From JAVWHX01 sp036639875 (lineage in GTDB: Bacteria > Bacillota_I > Bacilli_A > Erysipelotrichales > Coprobacillaceae): a stretch of 38,762 nt of DNA. The first letter of the stretch is position 1, and each line of letters begins with the position of its first letter. The translations under genes and the position numbers were made by a program. Shown piece by piece: positions 7,711 through 15,434 of the stretch. The notes under the pieces are model-generated. The model made no database searches and was not told the DNA's origin. It saw nothing but the letters and a program-made list of their open reading frames with translations. Where the stretch lies: contig JAVWHX010000014.1 in assembly GCA_036639875.1 (NCBI GenBank), forward strand, positions 1-38,762, read 5' to 3'.

Positions 7711-8721
7711 TTATGACTTTACAATATCAAATGTATAAATAGTTGTTTCATCATATTTTTCATTTGTTTTTAAAAGTGTTGTTGGTTCTTTTTCTATATG
7801 AATAGCATCAGGCATATTTTGTGTTTCTACACAAATACCATCTCTCTCATCATAATGATGACCATATTTACCTAAACGTCCATCTAAATAATTTGCTGAA
7901 TAAATTTGTGCTTGTGGTAATGTTGTCGAAACAACTAAACGTCTGCCACTCTCTCTATGATATAAAGTCACTTGATTTTCTAAAGTATTAAAGATAAATG
8001 GATGATCATACCCTTTTCCTAATTCAATTTGAGGATGTGACTTATCAATAAGATCCTTAATATAAGTTTGCTTTCTAAAATCAAAAGGTGTTGATGTCAC
8101 ATCTAAGAGTTCCCCAGTTGGTAAACCATCAGCATCTACACATGCAATTTTATCAGCTTGAATTAACAATTCATGATTATAAATATTTTCTTTTTTACCT
8201 GATAAATTAAAATAAGAATGATTTGTAATATTAATGAGTGTATCTTTTGTCGTTGTGGCTTGATAGTTCATAATTAAACTTTGATTATCTAACGTATATT
8301 TAACATTTAAAGTTAATGTTCCTGGATATCCCTCTTCACCATCTTGAGATATATACGTAAATAGAATTGAATTTCCTTCAATCACATAATCAAAAGTTTG
8401 ATAACTAAAACCTTTGATTCCACCATGTAAGGAATTAGGACCATTATTAATAGGAACATGATATGTTTCTCCATTAATTTCAAAAGTTCCTTTTTTAATT
8501 CTGTTTGCAACTCTTCCTACCAAAGCTCCTAAATAAGCATCATATGTTTGATATTCTTTTATTGTTTCATAACCTAAAACAACATCATCAATATGATTAT
8601 CTTTATCTTTCATCAATACTTTTAAAACAGTACAACCATAATTACTAACAATAATTTCTAAATTATCATTTTTTAATTGAATAAAATCAATACCATTATC
8701 TTGTTTCATAACCTTTATCAT
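7711..8721 (-). CDS. galM: Aldose 1-epimerase (mutarotase)
   Basis: Cytosolic enzyme that interconverts the alpha and beta anomers of galactose and glucose, the entry step of the Leloir pathway. The 336-residue product shows the family motifs NRIKKGTF, PINNGPNSLHGG (substrate histidine), the catalytic NHSYFNLSG histidine and the C-terminal catalytic glutamate in GICVETQNMPDA. Start ATG 8721 follows GGAGGAT; an ATG five codons upstream would overlap that ribosome-binding site. It is divergent from a LacI/GalR regulator. No other gal genes are in the window. Confidence 0.95.
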   Translation of the reverse strand: MIKVMKQDNGIDFIQLKNDNLEIIVSNYGCTVLKVLMKDKDNHIDDVVLGYETIKEYQTYDAYLGALVGRVANRIKKGTFEINGETYHVPINNGPNSLHGGIKGFSYQTFDYVIEGNSILFTYISQDGEEGYPGTLTLNVKYTLDNQSLIMNYQATTTKDTLINITNHSYFNLSGKKENIYNHELLIQADKIACVDADGLPTGELLDVTSTPFDFRKQTYIKDLIDKSHPQIELGKGYDHPFIFNTLENQVTLYHRESGRRLVVSTTLPQAQIYSANYLDGRLGKYGHHYDERDGICVETQNMPDAIHIEKEPTTLLKTNEKYDETTIYTFDIVKS

Positions 8722-8744
8722 TTTTATATCCTCCATCTTCTTTT

Positions 8745-8773
8745 ATTTTAATTTTTTAAAAGCATATTGTCAA
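8745..8773 (-). promoter_or_regulatory. Promoter of galM
   Basis: A consensus sigma A promoter on the minus strand: TTGACA at 8773-8768, 17-bp spacer, TAAAAT at 8750-8745. The -10 lies 12 nt before the galM ribosome-binding site. Confidence 0.75.
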
Positions 8774-8777
8774 TAAT

Positions 8778-8808
8778 TTTAGTAAACATTGATTTTAATT
8801 TTACTAAA
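8778..8808. promoter_or_regulatory. Candidate operator between galM and its LacI-type regulator
   Basis: Two 9-bp boxes, TTTAGTAAA (8778-8786) and its complement TTTACTAAA (8800-8808), have centres 22 bp apart, two helical turns. They flank the -35 of the regulator promoter and lie just upstream of the galM -35. The layout fits binding by the LacI-family protein with strong autoregulation. Confidence 0.5.
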
Positions 8809-8817
8809 TGATAGAAT
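8789..8817 (+). promoter_or_regulatory. Promoter of the LacI-family regulator gene
   Basis: TTGATT at 8789-8794, a 17-bp spacer and TAGAAT at 8812-8817. The second operator box lies in the spacer. Confidence 0.65.
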
Positions 8818-8838
8818 AATCATAAAGGAAGTGAATAT

Positions 8839-9840
8839 ATGGCAACGATTAAAGATATAGCCGATTTAGCTGGGGTTTCTAGTGCTAGTGTTTCTAGAAT
8901 TCTTAATAATGATACTTCATTAAATGTTCCTTATGAAACAAGAGATAAAGTTTTTCAAGCAGCGAAAGAATTAGGATATGAAAAAAAGAAAAGAAAATTT
9001 GATGAAACTGTTATGACTATTGGTATTATACAATGGATTTCTCCTGTTCAAGAAGTTGAAGATCCATATTATTTATCAGTACGTCAAGGTGTTGAAGATT
9101 ATTGTTTTCAAAATAAGATAGCAATTAAAAGAGTTTTTCAAACAGATATAGATTTTTTGAATTCATTAGATTCCATTGAAGGATTAATTTGTATTGGTAA
9201 GTATAGCAAAAAAGATATGGAAGATTTTAAGAAAGTCTGTTCTAATATTATTTTTTTAGATATGAACATTAATCCTATTTATGAGTGTAATATTGTTTTA
9301 GATTTCAAGAATGCTATGAAGAGTGTTGTTGATTATTTACATCAATACAATCATAAAACAATTGGTTACTTAGGTGGTAAGGAATATACAGATGATGGTC
9401 AAATCTATCCAGATAACCGAAAAAAGTATTTTATGAGATATTGTGATGAATATAATATTCAATATCATGATTATATATTAGAAGATGCATTTTCTATTGA
9501 GTCAGGATTTACAATGATGAATGAAATGATTGAATCAAAGAATCTTCCAAGTGCTATATTTGCAGCTAGTGACCCTATTGCAATTGGTGCTTTAAGAGCT
9601 TTAAATCAAAAAGGTATAAGAGTACCTGAAGATATTTCATTAATTGGTTTTGATAATATAGATACTGTCAATTATACATCACCACCCCTTACAACTGTTT
9701 ATACGCCAACGTTTGATATGGGCTTTATGGGAGCAAGAATGATTTATGATGCATTTAAAAGAAATGAAAACATTTCACCTATTCGTATTCAAATGCCTTG
9801 TTTCTTAATCGAAAGAGAATCATGTAAAAAAAGGAATTAA
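8839..9840 (+). CDS. LacI/GalR-family transcriptional regulator
   Basis: A 333-residue repressor with an N-terminal LacI helix-turn-helix and hinge (residues 1-50: ATIKDIADLAGVS, SVSRILNND) and a C-terminal sugar-binding domain of the periplasmic-binding-protein type (residues ~60-330). The latter contains the ASDPIAIGALRALNQKGIRVPEDISLIGFD signature segments. The N terminus resembles streptococcal GalR. Its position opposite galM and the TTTAGTAAA boxes suggest that it senses galactose or a galactoside, but the ligand is inferred. AAGGAAGTG precedes ATG 8839. Confidence 0.9.
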   Translation: MATIKDIADLAGVSSASVSRILNNDTSLNVPYETRDKVFQAAKELGYEKKKRKFDETVMTIGIIQWISPVQEVEDPYYLSVRQGVEDYCFQNKIAIKRVFQTDIDFLNSLDSIEGLICIGKYSKKDMEDFKKVCSNIIFLDMNINPIYECNIVLDFKNAMKSVVDYLHQYNHKTIGYLGGKEYTDDGQIYPDNRKKYFMRYCDEYNIQYHDYILEDAFSIESGFTMMNEMIESKNLPSAIFAASDPIAIGALRALNQKGIRVPEDISLIGFDNIDTVNYTSPPLTTVYTPTFDMGFMGARMIYDAFKRNENISPIRIQMPCFLIERESCKKRN

Positions 9841-9856
9841 TTAAAATTCCTTTTTT
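9826..9856. terminator. Bidirectional terminator between the regulator and DUF5662 genes
   Basis: AAAAAAAGGAAT / ATTCCTTTTTT with an 8-nt loop gives a T-run on both strands. The stop codons of both convergent genes lie within the loop. Confidence 0.8.
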
Positions 9857-10353
9857 ATATACTCAATTGTTTGATCAAGTCCATGGCTATCCAAATATAT
9901 TAATAAATCTTCTAATAATTTTCTAGACTCAGGATGCATAACATAAGAATGCATCCCACGTTTATAATATTGCAAAGGGAATTTATCACTATACTTCTCA
10001 CCTTGATAAGTCATACTTGCTGCAATACGATCACAGAACATCTCTAAAATATAACACGTTGGCATTTTAGCTGGAACCAATCCTTTGCCAGTAAAATCAA
10101 CCCAAAATTCCCAGTGGTGCTTATTTCGACCTTTATGATGCAACCAGGCAAGAGAATACCCTATTTGTTCACGTTCAGCAGAATTAGGAGATTTTGTTCC
10201 TTGATAGTAACGTGCTCCAGTCCTAAATTCACACAACGAATACTTTGACATATCATGAAGCAAACCTTGCTTATATAAACCAATACGAAAGCAAAGTTTC
10301 GCAACTATGATTTTATGTTTTGATATTGTTTTAAAATGATTAAATGCTTTCAT
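9841..10353 (-). CDS. DUF5662 family protein
   Basis: A 170-residue soluble protein. The motif HDMSKYSLCEF followed by ARYYQGTKSPN, YSLAWLHHKGRNKHHWEFW and a second His-rich segment is the signature of DUF5662. The paired His-Asp and several conserved histidines suggest a metal-binding, HD-like fold, but no activity is established. It converges with the LacI-type regulator gene and shares its terminator. Downstream function in carbohydrate use is not indicated by anything in the sequence. Confidence 0.7.
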   Translation of the reverse strand: MKAFNHFKTISKHKIIVAKLCFRIGLYKQGLLHDMSKYSLCEFRTGARYYQGTKSPNSAEREQIGYSLAWLHHKGRNKHHWEFWVDFTGKGLVPAKMPTCYILEMFCDRIAASMTYQGEKYSDKFPLQYYKRGMHSYVMHPESRKLLEDLLIYLDSHGLDQTIEYIKKEF

Positions 10354-10421
10354 ATTCTCACCTTATTTAAGTATACACTGTTTTATAGTTTGAGTAAATC
10401 TCTTTTCTTTTTTATAAAACA

Positions 10422-10430
10422 TGATATAAT
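10422..10430 (+). promoter_or_regulatory. Extended -10 promoter of the 10459-10830 gene
   Basis: TGATATAAT, with TATAAT at 10425-10430, stands 15 nt before the AGGAGGT ribosome-binding site. There is no good -35. Confidence 0.6.
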
Positions 10431-10458
10431 ATTCAAAAATATTATAGGAGGTAAAAGT

Positions 10459-10830
10459 ATGCCTATTAAAATTGATATTCAAACAAATATTAATGAACAT
10501 GAATTAACACTAGAATCATGTGCACAAATGATAACTCTCTTACAAGATAGTTATAAAAATATTAGAAAAGATATGTATAATCATTTCTTAGGAAGAAAGA
10601 GTTTATATCGTTCTCTTATGTTTGCTGGAATCATTTTTATATTCTATTATTTAACAGATGATATATTCTATATTTACTTAATGCCTTTATCTGTTATACT
10701 TTCAATGGTTACATCAATTATGAGTGCTGAATATGTTTCATCTCAAACAAAAAAACAAATCAAACATCAAATTCAAATCTATAAAGAGAAAAGAAATAGA
10801 TTATTAAAAGATCAAAAAATCAAGGCTTAA
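10459..10830 (+). CDS. Small two-helix membrane protein, unknown function
   Basis: A 123-residue protein that I do not recognise. Residues ~1-50 are soluble and helical (ELTLESCAQMITLLQDSYKN). Two hydrophobic helices follow around 51-68 and 72-92. A basic, probably coiled-coil tail (KKQIKHQIQIYKEKRNRLLK) forms the C terminus. Both ends are predicted to be cytoplasmic. The start is fixed by AGGAGGT 6 nt before ATG 10459; the open frame upstream is AT-rich leader that contains the promoter. It is flanked by its own promoter and terminator, so it is monocistronic. Confidence 0.6.
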   Translation: MPIKIDIQTNINEHELTLESCAQMITLLQDSYKNIRKDMYNHFLGRKSLYRSLMFAGIIFIFYYLTDDIFYIYLMPLSVILSMVTSIMSAEYVSSQTKKQIKHQIQIYKEKRNRLLKDQKIKA

Positions 10831-10845
10831 GACCTTGATTTTTTT
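10818..10845. terminator. Bidirectional terminator at 10.83 kb
   Basis: AATCAAGG-CTTAAGA-CCTTGATT (10818-10840) is followed by seven T residues on the plus strand and by a run of T on the minus strand. It serves the convergent genes at 10459 and 10844. Confidence 0.85.
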
Positions 10846-11368
10846 ATTTAACTATTTTCATACTTTTCATAATTTCATCTGCAAATTTAGCAGTTGAACA
10901 ATCTGCACCATCTTTAAAAGCCACATAATTTGAATACATAGTGTTTTCTTCTGTATAGAGAAGAACAAGACGTGTATCAAACTTTGTACCTCCTTCTTTA
11001 GCAGTTGAAGTAAATATTACATAAATAGCACTTCCACCTTCAACCTTGACATCTCTTATAATGTTTTTAAAGACAATTTCAGAATATTTATCTGCATATA
11101 ATTCTCTAAGACTTTCTTCTGTCCACATTGACGGATCCACTGCTTCAACAACTGGAGAAATAGTAATTGAAGCGTTAGGACCAGATGCAGCCATAAACCC
11201 ATCAGTATCTTTAAATTCACTATAATCACTTGGAACACTAATTGAGACCTTATTTACAGTCTTCGTTACAAGTTTAACTTCATTTGTTTCTTCTTTTTCA
11301 CTCCCACACCCAATCAATAGTATACTTATCATCAAAAGAGAAAGAACTATTGAAAATACCTTTTTCAT
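10844..11368 (-). CDS. Putative lipoprotein, unknown function
   Basis: A 174-residue secreted lipoprotein with a signal peptide (residues 1-20) ending in the lipobox LLIGC, so Cys21 is lipid-modified and the protein sits on the outer face of the membrane. The mature part begins GSEKEETNEVK and forms an alternating strand/helix domain (VSISVPSDYSEF; AIYVIFTSTAKEGGTKFDTRLVLLY) that looks like the PsbP/DcrB-like fold seen in many small lipoproteins. I cannot assign a function. GAGGAGG precedes ATG 11368. It is monocistronic, converging with the 10459 gene. The 201 nt upstream to the next gene hold no gene that I can see. Confidence 0.65.
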   Translation of the reverse strand: MKKVFSIVLSLLMISILLIGCGSEKEETNEVKLVTKTVNKVSISVPSDYSEFKDTDGFMAASGPNASITISPVVEAVDPSMWTEESLRELYADKYSEIVFKNIIRDVKVEGGSAIYVIFTSTAKEGGTKFDTRLVLLYTEENTMYSNYVAFKDGADCSTAKFADEIMKSMKIVK

Positions 11369-11569
11369 GAATTAAACCTCCTCAAATAGAATTGTCTTAA
11401 AACCTTTAAAACATAATAAAATATCATATAAGTATAAATAACAATGCCATTTTAAATTTTATTATTCTCTCATTCCATAAATAAAATTAATTACGGTAGC
11501 TTATTAATTCCATGCCCTAATTCATTTTATATCTAGAGTGTTATTACGCCATATTATACACTCCACTAA

Positions 11570-12697
11570 TTAACCATTTAAATTCAAATAATATTGATCT
11601 TTCCCTTTGCTTTTAGCTGTATAGAGAGCCATATCTACCTGTTCATAAAGAGTTTGCCAATCCATATTTTCTTTTGAAAACGCAATCCCAAGACTAACAG
11701 TAATGGATGCATGTTCCCATTTGTCTATTCTAATCTGTCGAATAGATTCGCAGATATCCTCTGCTTTTCTTTTTACATCTTCATATAAAACATCTGTAGT
11801 TATAATCCCAAATTCGTCGCCACCTAAACGTCCAATAATATCATCAGATTTAAACAACTTCCTTAGACACTCAGAAACCTCTCTTAATACTGCATCACCA
11901 AAAGCATGTCCAATACTATCATTAATTTGTTTGAAGCCATCAATATCCAACATATATACAACACACTGTCTATATGGCTTCTTTTCCAACATAGCTTGAG
12001 CTAGAAGAGTTGTTGTCTCTTTATTATAAAGTGTTGTTAATTGATCACTCTGAGCTAACCTACGAAGATTGTCCTCTCTTTCCTTAAGTGCTGTCATCTC
12101 AGTGACAATACTTTGATTCTGCGTTCTCCCATGTTTGATTGGACTAGCAATGCCTCTATCCAACACCCAAATTATACTTCCATCTTTTTTACAAACCCTA
12201 TACATTAATTCATACTCAGTTCCTTTAGACATTTGTTCTTGAAAGGCACGATCAACACTTGGTTTATCTTCCGGAAAAACAAGAGATTGTGGATTACCAT
12301 CTTTTTCATTATTTAATTCTTCCAAAGTATATCCAGTAATTTCTGTCCATCCAGGATTAATATATATCGTTTCAGAAGACTGTAACTCATTATTGAAAAT
12401 ACAAGTAATAATTCCACCTTTAATGTTAGAAACCAATGTTTCTAACATTCTCTTTGCCTCCTCAAGTTCCTGACTATTTCTTTCTATCAAGACCTTATCA
12501 AATTCACAATAACCAGTTTGTTCTAATTCACCGCCATTTCTTATAAAAATTCCATGCGCACAATTACGACATTCATGTTTACATTCCACATTACTTTTTG
12601 AAACTTCCCAAAATGAACAAGTATCATAAGCTTCCGTTGACATAGAAAGAAGTCGCCGTTTTAATTCCTCAGTATGATCAATTCCTTGAGAACTCAT
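11570..12697 (-). CDS. PAS-GGDEF diguanylate cyclase with a Cys-rich N terminus
   Basis: Makes the second messenger cyclic di-GMP from two GTP. The 375-residue protein has an N-terminal cysteine cluster (Cys27, Cys39, Cys43, Cys46, Cys64), a PAS sensor domain (residues ~85-205, with INPGWTEITGYTLEEL and the PAC segment) and a GGDEF domain (~210-370). The active-site motif GRLGGDEFG is intact, as is LDIDGFKQINDSIGHAFGD for Mg-GTP binding. The RxxD inhibitory site is altered to KSDD, so product feedback may be weak. No membrane segment is seen, so it is a soluble sensor; the cysteines could hold zinc or an iron-sulfur cluster. There is no cyclic di-GMP receptor nearby. A GGGAG site precedes ATG 12697. 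Confidence 0.9.
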   Translation of the reverse strand: MSSQGIDHTEELKRRLLSMSTEAYDTCSFWEVSKSNVECKHECRNCAHGIFIRNGGELEQTGYCEFDKVLIERNSQELEEAKRMLETLVSNIKGGIITCIFNNELQSSETIYINPGWTEITGYTLEELNNEKDGNPQSLVFPEDKPSVDRAFQEQMSKGTEYELMYRVCKKDGSIIWVLDRGIASPIKHGRTQNQSIVTEMTALKEREDNLRRLAQSDQLTTLYNKETTTLLAQAMLEKKPYRQCVVYMLDIDGFKQINDSIGHAFGDAVLREVSECLRKLFKSDDIIGRLGGDEFGIITTDVLYEDVKRKAEDICESIRQIRIDKWEHASITVSLGIAFSKENMDWQTLYEQVDMALYTAKSKGKDQYYLNLNG

Positions 12698-12886
12698 ACA
12701 ATTAAAATCTCCCTTCTGCTTGCTGCGTCATTTACTATTAAAGCACATTATTATTTATAATATCATTATATCAAAAAATAATATCTTCTGACAATTTATA
12801 GCGCGAAATGTAGTCTCAAACAACCTGAATGGATAATTGTGGATGAAACAGCAAACATATTTAAACTTTTACCATATATAATGAGT

Positions 12887-12925
12887 TAAAAAAATAAGGA
12901 GAAAATTTTATAATTCCCCCTTATT
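12887..12925 (-). terminator. Terminator after the sirtuin gene
   Basis: Imperfect stem AATAAGGGGGAATT / AATTTTCTCCTTATT on the minus strand followed by seven T residues, 9 nt after the stop codon at 12934. Confidence 0.75.
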
Positions 12926-12933
12926 AATAAACT

Positions 12934-13485
12934 TTATTCCATTATTTCTTTTAATGTTTTTCTTACGTTATGAGCAGCATCCTCTTGTATTTCTATAATG
13001 TTTGCTCCTCTACTCTTTGCTACATCTCTTAAATCACAAGCAATCGCTGTATGAAAAGAACAACCAATTACAATAAAGACATCATCTTGATTTAAAGCAT
13101 AAACCATTTCATAAGCGCGTTGATAATGAGGTGCAGGATCACCATATAAAACTGGTTTATTATATAATGACCACGCTATCTCCATTTGATCATCATCAGG
13201 CAAACCGCCATGTAACTCTAAAGCATCACTTCCTGCTAATCTATGTAAGCCATCAATATTCATTGTAATAACCTGTATATTATATTCTGCAAGTGCATAG
13301 TGAGCATCATTTGGCTTAGCTCCATTCATATTGACTTTCAATTGCTTTATAACTTCATTATATTGTTCGTGATGCTTATTCGCAAAACTTCTGAATAATT
13401 TCTCTCTCACTTCAGGTTTTTCCATAAAGGTCGGTATATGAGATTGCTTCGAAATACCTGCTCCAGTAAATGCAATTATTTTCAT
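12934..13485 (-). CDS. Sir2-family NAD-dependent protein deacylase, minimal form without zinc ribbon
   Basis: A 183-residue sirtuin. The NAD-binding motif FTGAGISKQSHIPTF (residues 6-20), the MNIDGLHRLAG motif, the catalytic histidine in ELHGG and the late VIGCSFH segment are all present. Classical sirtuins (about 230-250 residues) carry a four-cysteine zinc module between HGG and the P-x-V-x-Y-G-(E/D) motif. Here that stretch is short and has no cysteine. Such proteins normally remove acyl groups from lysine with NAD, releasing nicotinamide. AGAGGTGATTTT precedes ATG 13485. It lies alone between two terminators, so its substrate cannot be inferred from neighbours. Confidence 0.85.
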   Translation of the reverse strand: MKIIAFTGAGISKQSHIPTFMEKPEVREKLFRSFANKHHEQYNEVIKQLKVNMNGAKPNDAHYALAEYNIQVITMNIDGLHRLAGSDALELHGGLPDDDQMEIAWSLYNKPVLYGDPAPHYQRAYEMVYALNQDDVFIVIGCSFHTAIACDLRDVAKSRGANIIEIQEDAAHNVRKTLKEIME

Positions 13486-13521
13486 AAAATCACCTCTATC
13501 AAATTATAACACAAACAAACC

Positions 13522-13553
13522 AAAGAAAAAGAAGTAATCTAGGATTACTTCTT
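13522..13553 (-). terminator. Terminator of the PadR operon
   Basis: Stem AGAAGTAAT / ATTACTTCT (13530-13538, 13544-13552) with a 5-nt loop, followed on the minus strand by TTTTTCTTT. The stop codon of the DUF3784 gene is inside it. Confidence 0.85.
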
Positions 13554-14294
13554 CTGAATAGCTTGTTGAACTTTTTCAAAAAGTTCTAATGTTTTTTCTT
13601 CTGTTTTTTCATTAATAACAACATAACCATCACTAGTGCTTAAAACAACATAACTATGACAATTAGCATTTGCATAAAGCTTATAACTCCCATATATATC
13701 ATTCTTAAAATTACCTGCACTCACTTTAAAACTTCCAACACCCCATGTTCGACTTCCTAAATTTATATCCTTTTTATATTCAACTTTTTCAATATCATCA
13801 AAATCAACTGTTTGAGAAGAAGTCAAAAAAGCATTTGCAGTTAAAGAATCATTATTCAGTTCTATTTTTACTTCTCCAGTAAATAACATTATGCCTACAC
13901 CTATAAGGATAACTGTAGTAAATATAGAAGTATAAAATTTGCTATTTTTATACCATTTGATTGGATCTTTCTTCTTTGTATCTATCCATTCATAATCACT
14001 CTTCTTTGCATATGTTCTAGATCCAACAAAAATAATCAAAATCCCTATAATAATTCCTGGTAGAATCACATATATGCCTGATTCTTCAAATAATACACTT
14101 ATCAATAAAGACAAAGTCATAATTGAAGTCCCAATTCCCATGACACGACAAAGTTTCTTTTCATCATACATTGCTTTTTCCGCTTCGCTCGCTGTATTAT
14201 ATCCCGAAATCAAAAAACTTCCTTTACCAAGTAAAAATACAATTGACATCAACCCAAACAACCCAATTAAAATCCATAATATAGTCATATTCAT
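13545..14294 (-). CDS. DUF3784-type membrane protein with a C-terminal PH-like domain
   Basis: A 249-residue membrane protein. The first ~100 residues match DUF3784: an N-terminal helix, the motif GKGSFLISGYNTASEAEKAMYDEKKLCR, then two more hydrophobic helices. Another hydrophobic helix lies at ~122-140. Residues ~145-249 form a soluble beta-rich domain (DIEKVEYKKD, GSFKVSAGNF, YVVLSTSDGYVVINEKTEE) that looks like a bacterial PH domain, which often senses or scaffolds at the membrane. GGGG lies 3 nt before ATG 14294 and 9 nt before the ATG at 14288; the latter may be the real start. It is the last gene of the padR operon. Confidence 0.65.
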   Translation of the reverse strand: MNMTILWILIGLFGLMSIVFLLGKGSFLISGYNTASEAEKAMYDEKKLCRVMGIGTSIMTLSLLISVLFEESGIYVILPGIIIGILIIFVGSRTYAKKSDYEWIDTKKKDPIKWYKNSKFYTSIFTTVILIGVGIMLFTGEVKIELNNDSLTANAFLTSSQTVDFDDIEKVEYKKDINLGSRTWGVGSFKVSAGNFKNDIYGSYKLYANANCHSYVVLSTSDGYVVINEKTEEKTLELFEKVQQAIQKK

Positions 14295-14301
14295 TGTCCC
14301 C

Positions 14302-14934
14302 TTATCTTAAATAAATTCCATCTAATTTCATATCTTTATCAAAAGTCAAACGATAGATAACTGTTCTTTTTTGATATAACGTAACAATATCTCCTACTGC
14401 AACTGTTTGGCCTTTATCTTTATACTCAACAAATTGATACTCAGATATCTTTTGATATTCGCCTAAATCACCCAACTGTTTTAAAGCATCTTCAAAACCT
14501 TCTCCATTAAAGGCTGGCTTTAATATATCACTGCAAAGTGATTTAACCTCTTGATAATTTTTTTGATTAACTAATTCAATAATTTGCTTTGATGAAGACA
14601 TCACCTTTTCTTCATCAAATATCTTCGATTCAGAAATAGGTATCGTTTTAGGTGTTGATAAATATCGATATCCAAAATAACAAGCGATAACCAATATAAC
14701 AGCAACCAACAAACCAATAATAATCTTATAATGAGATTTCTTTACAACCCCTAAATTATCATTAAATTCTTTCGCATATTCTTGTGGTGTTCCTAATCTT
14801 ATTTTAATATCTTCAATCTTTTCACCATTTTCTAATGCAATCATAATATCCGATTTTAAATCTTTAATTATTCTTTCCTTTTCATCCTTTGAACACCCTA
14901 AAGCTTTATATACATTCTTAATATACTTATCCAT
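14302..14934 (-). CDS. DUF1700/HAAS-domain membrane protein with a DUF3887-like domain
   Basis: About 210 residues. The N-terminal helical segment (residues ~1-60, KALGCSKDEKERIIKDLKSDI and IKIRLGTPQEYAKEF) is the HAAS/DUF1700 signalling module typically encoded next to PadR regulators. One membrane helix follows (~70-90). The outside domain (~100-210) resembles DUF3887, a small NTF2-like fold. ATG 14934 is chosen because GGGGGATGATA is at good spacing; the upstream ATG 14943 would overlap that site. It overlaps padR by 8 nt. The PadR-HAAS pairing suggests that it modulates or is controlled by PadR in an envelope-stress type response; this is family knowledge plus context. Confidence 0.75.
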   Translation of the reverse strand: MDKYIKNVYKALGCSKDEKERIIKDLKSDIMIALENGEKIEDIKIRLGTPQEYAKEFNDNLGVVKKSHYKIIIGLLVAVILVIACYFGYRYLSTPKTIPISESKIFDEEKVMSSSKQIIELVNQKNYQEVKSLCSDILKPAFNGEGFEDALKQLGDLGEYQKISEYQFVEYKDKGQTVAVGDIVTLYQKRTVIYRLTFDKDMKLDGIYLR

Positions 14935-15274
14935 AATTATCATCCCCCAAGATTAATTCTACTTCTTTAGAAAAACTTGACCATAATTTTTTTAACTCAG
15001 CCAAAGTCCTCTTTCCATCTTCAGTTATCTTATAATATTTCTTAGAAACTTCCTTACCAGAAGGTTGACTCCATTCACTAATCAGCATACCATCATCTTC
15101 TAACCTATAAAGTATTGGATAAAGAGTTCCTTCTTTCATTGCAAACATTTCATGACTATTCTCTTTTAACTCCATAATTAATTGATAACCATACATCTCT
15201 TTTTTTGATAAAAACTGTAAAACAAGTATCTCTAAAACGCCCTTCTTTAATAGTCCCTCATATTTCGGATTCAT
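14927..15274 (-). CDS. PadR-family transcriptional repressor
   Basis: A 115-residue winged-helix regulator: LKKGVLEILVLQFLSKKEMYGYQL is the recognition region, and MKEGTLYPILYRLEDDGMLISEW with YYKITEDGKRTL forms the wing and following helix. It is the short subfamily-2 type with only one C-terminal helix. The start has GAGGTGAAGAG upstream. It heads a three-gene operon with the two membrane proteins downstream. A near-ideal PadR operator covers its own promoter, so it is almost certainly autoregulated. Confidence 0.93.
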   Translation of the reverse strand: MNPKYEGLLKKGVLEILVLQFLSKKEMYGYQLIMELKENSHEMFAMKEGTLYPILYRLEDDGMLISEWSQPSGKEVSKKYYKITEDGKRTLAELKKLWSSFSKEVELILGDDNYG

Positions 15275-15287
15275 CTCTTCACCTCAC

Positions 15288-15312
15288 ATGTATTTAGTAT
15301 TACTAAATACAT
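15288..15312. promoter_or_regulatory. PadR operator
   Basis: A perfect 25-bp inverted repeat: ATGTATTTAGT and ACTAAATACAT around a 3-bp centre. The ATGT...ACAT ends are the PadR consensus. It lies directly after the -10 box of the padR promoter and before the ribosome-binding site. Confidence 0.85.
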
Positions 15313-15339
15313 TATAATACTGTGTGATAAGATATTCAA
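15311..15339 (-). promoter_or_regulatory. Promoter of the padR operon
   Basis: Minus-strand TTGAAT (15339-15334), a 17-bp spacer and TATAAT (15316-15311). The operator overlaps the last bases of the -10 box and the start site, a classic repressor arrangement. Confidence 0.85.
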
Positions 15340-15390
15340 TAGATATAATGATACTTTTTATGATTTTGTATAGAAACCGCTTACATTAAA

Positions 15391-15399
15391 TGCTATAAT
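15391..15399 (+). promoter_or_regulatory. Extended -10 promoter of the BrxF-like gene
   Basis: TGCTATAAT with TATAAT at 15394-15399, 23 nt before the AAGGAG ribosome-binding site. The -35 is weak. Confidence 0.6.
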
Positions 15400-15434
15400 G
15401 AAATAAAGATAATACAGAAAAAGGAGACAGACCC

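Noticed and set aside
12556..12582. C-x3-C-x2-C in the GGDEF protein suggesting a radical SAM enzyme
   Set aside because: No SAM-binding barrel follows; the rest is PAS and GGDEF.
12779..12889. 35-codon plus-strand open stretch containing KQPEWIIVDETANIF
   Set aside because: It reads like protein but has no start, ribosome-binding site or recognised family. Such stretches are common by chance in AT-rich DNA; it could be a gene fossil.
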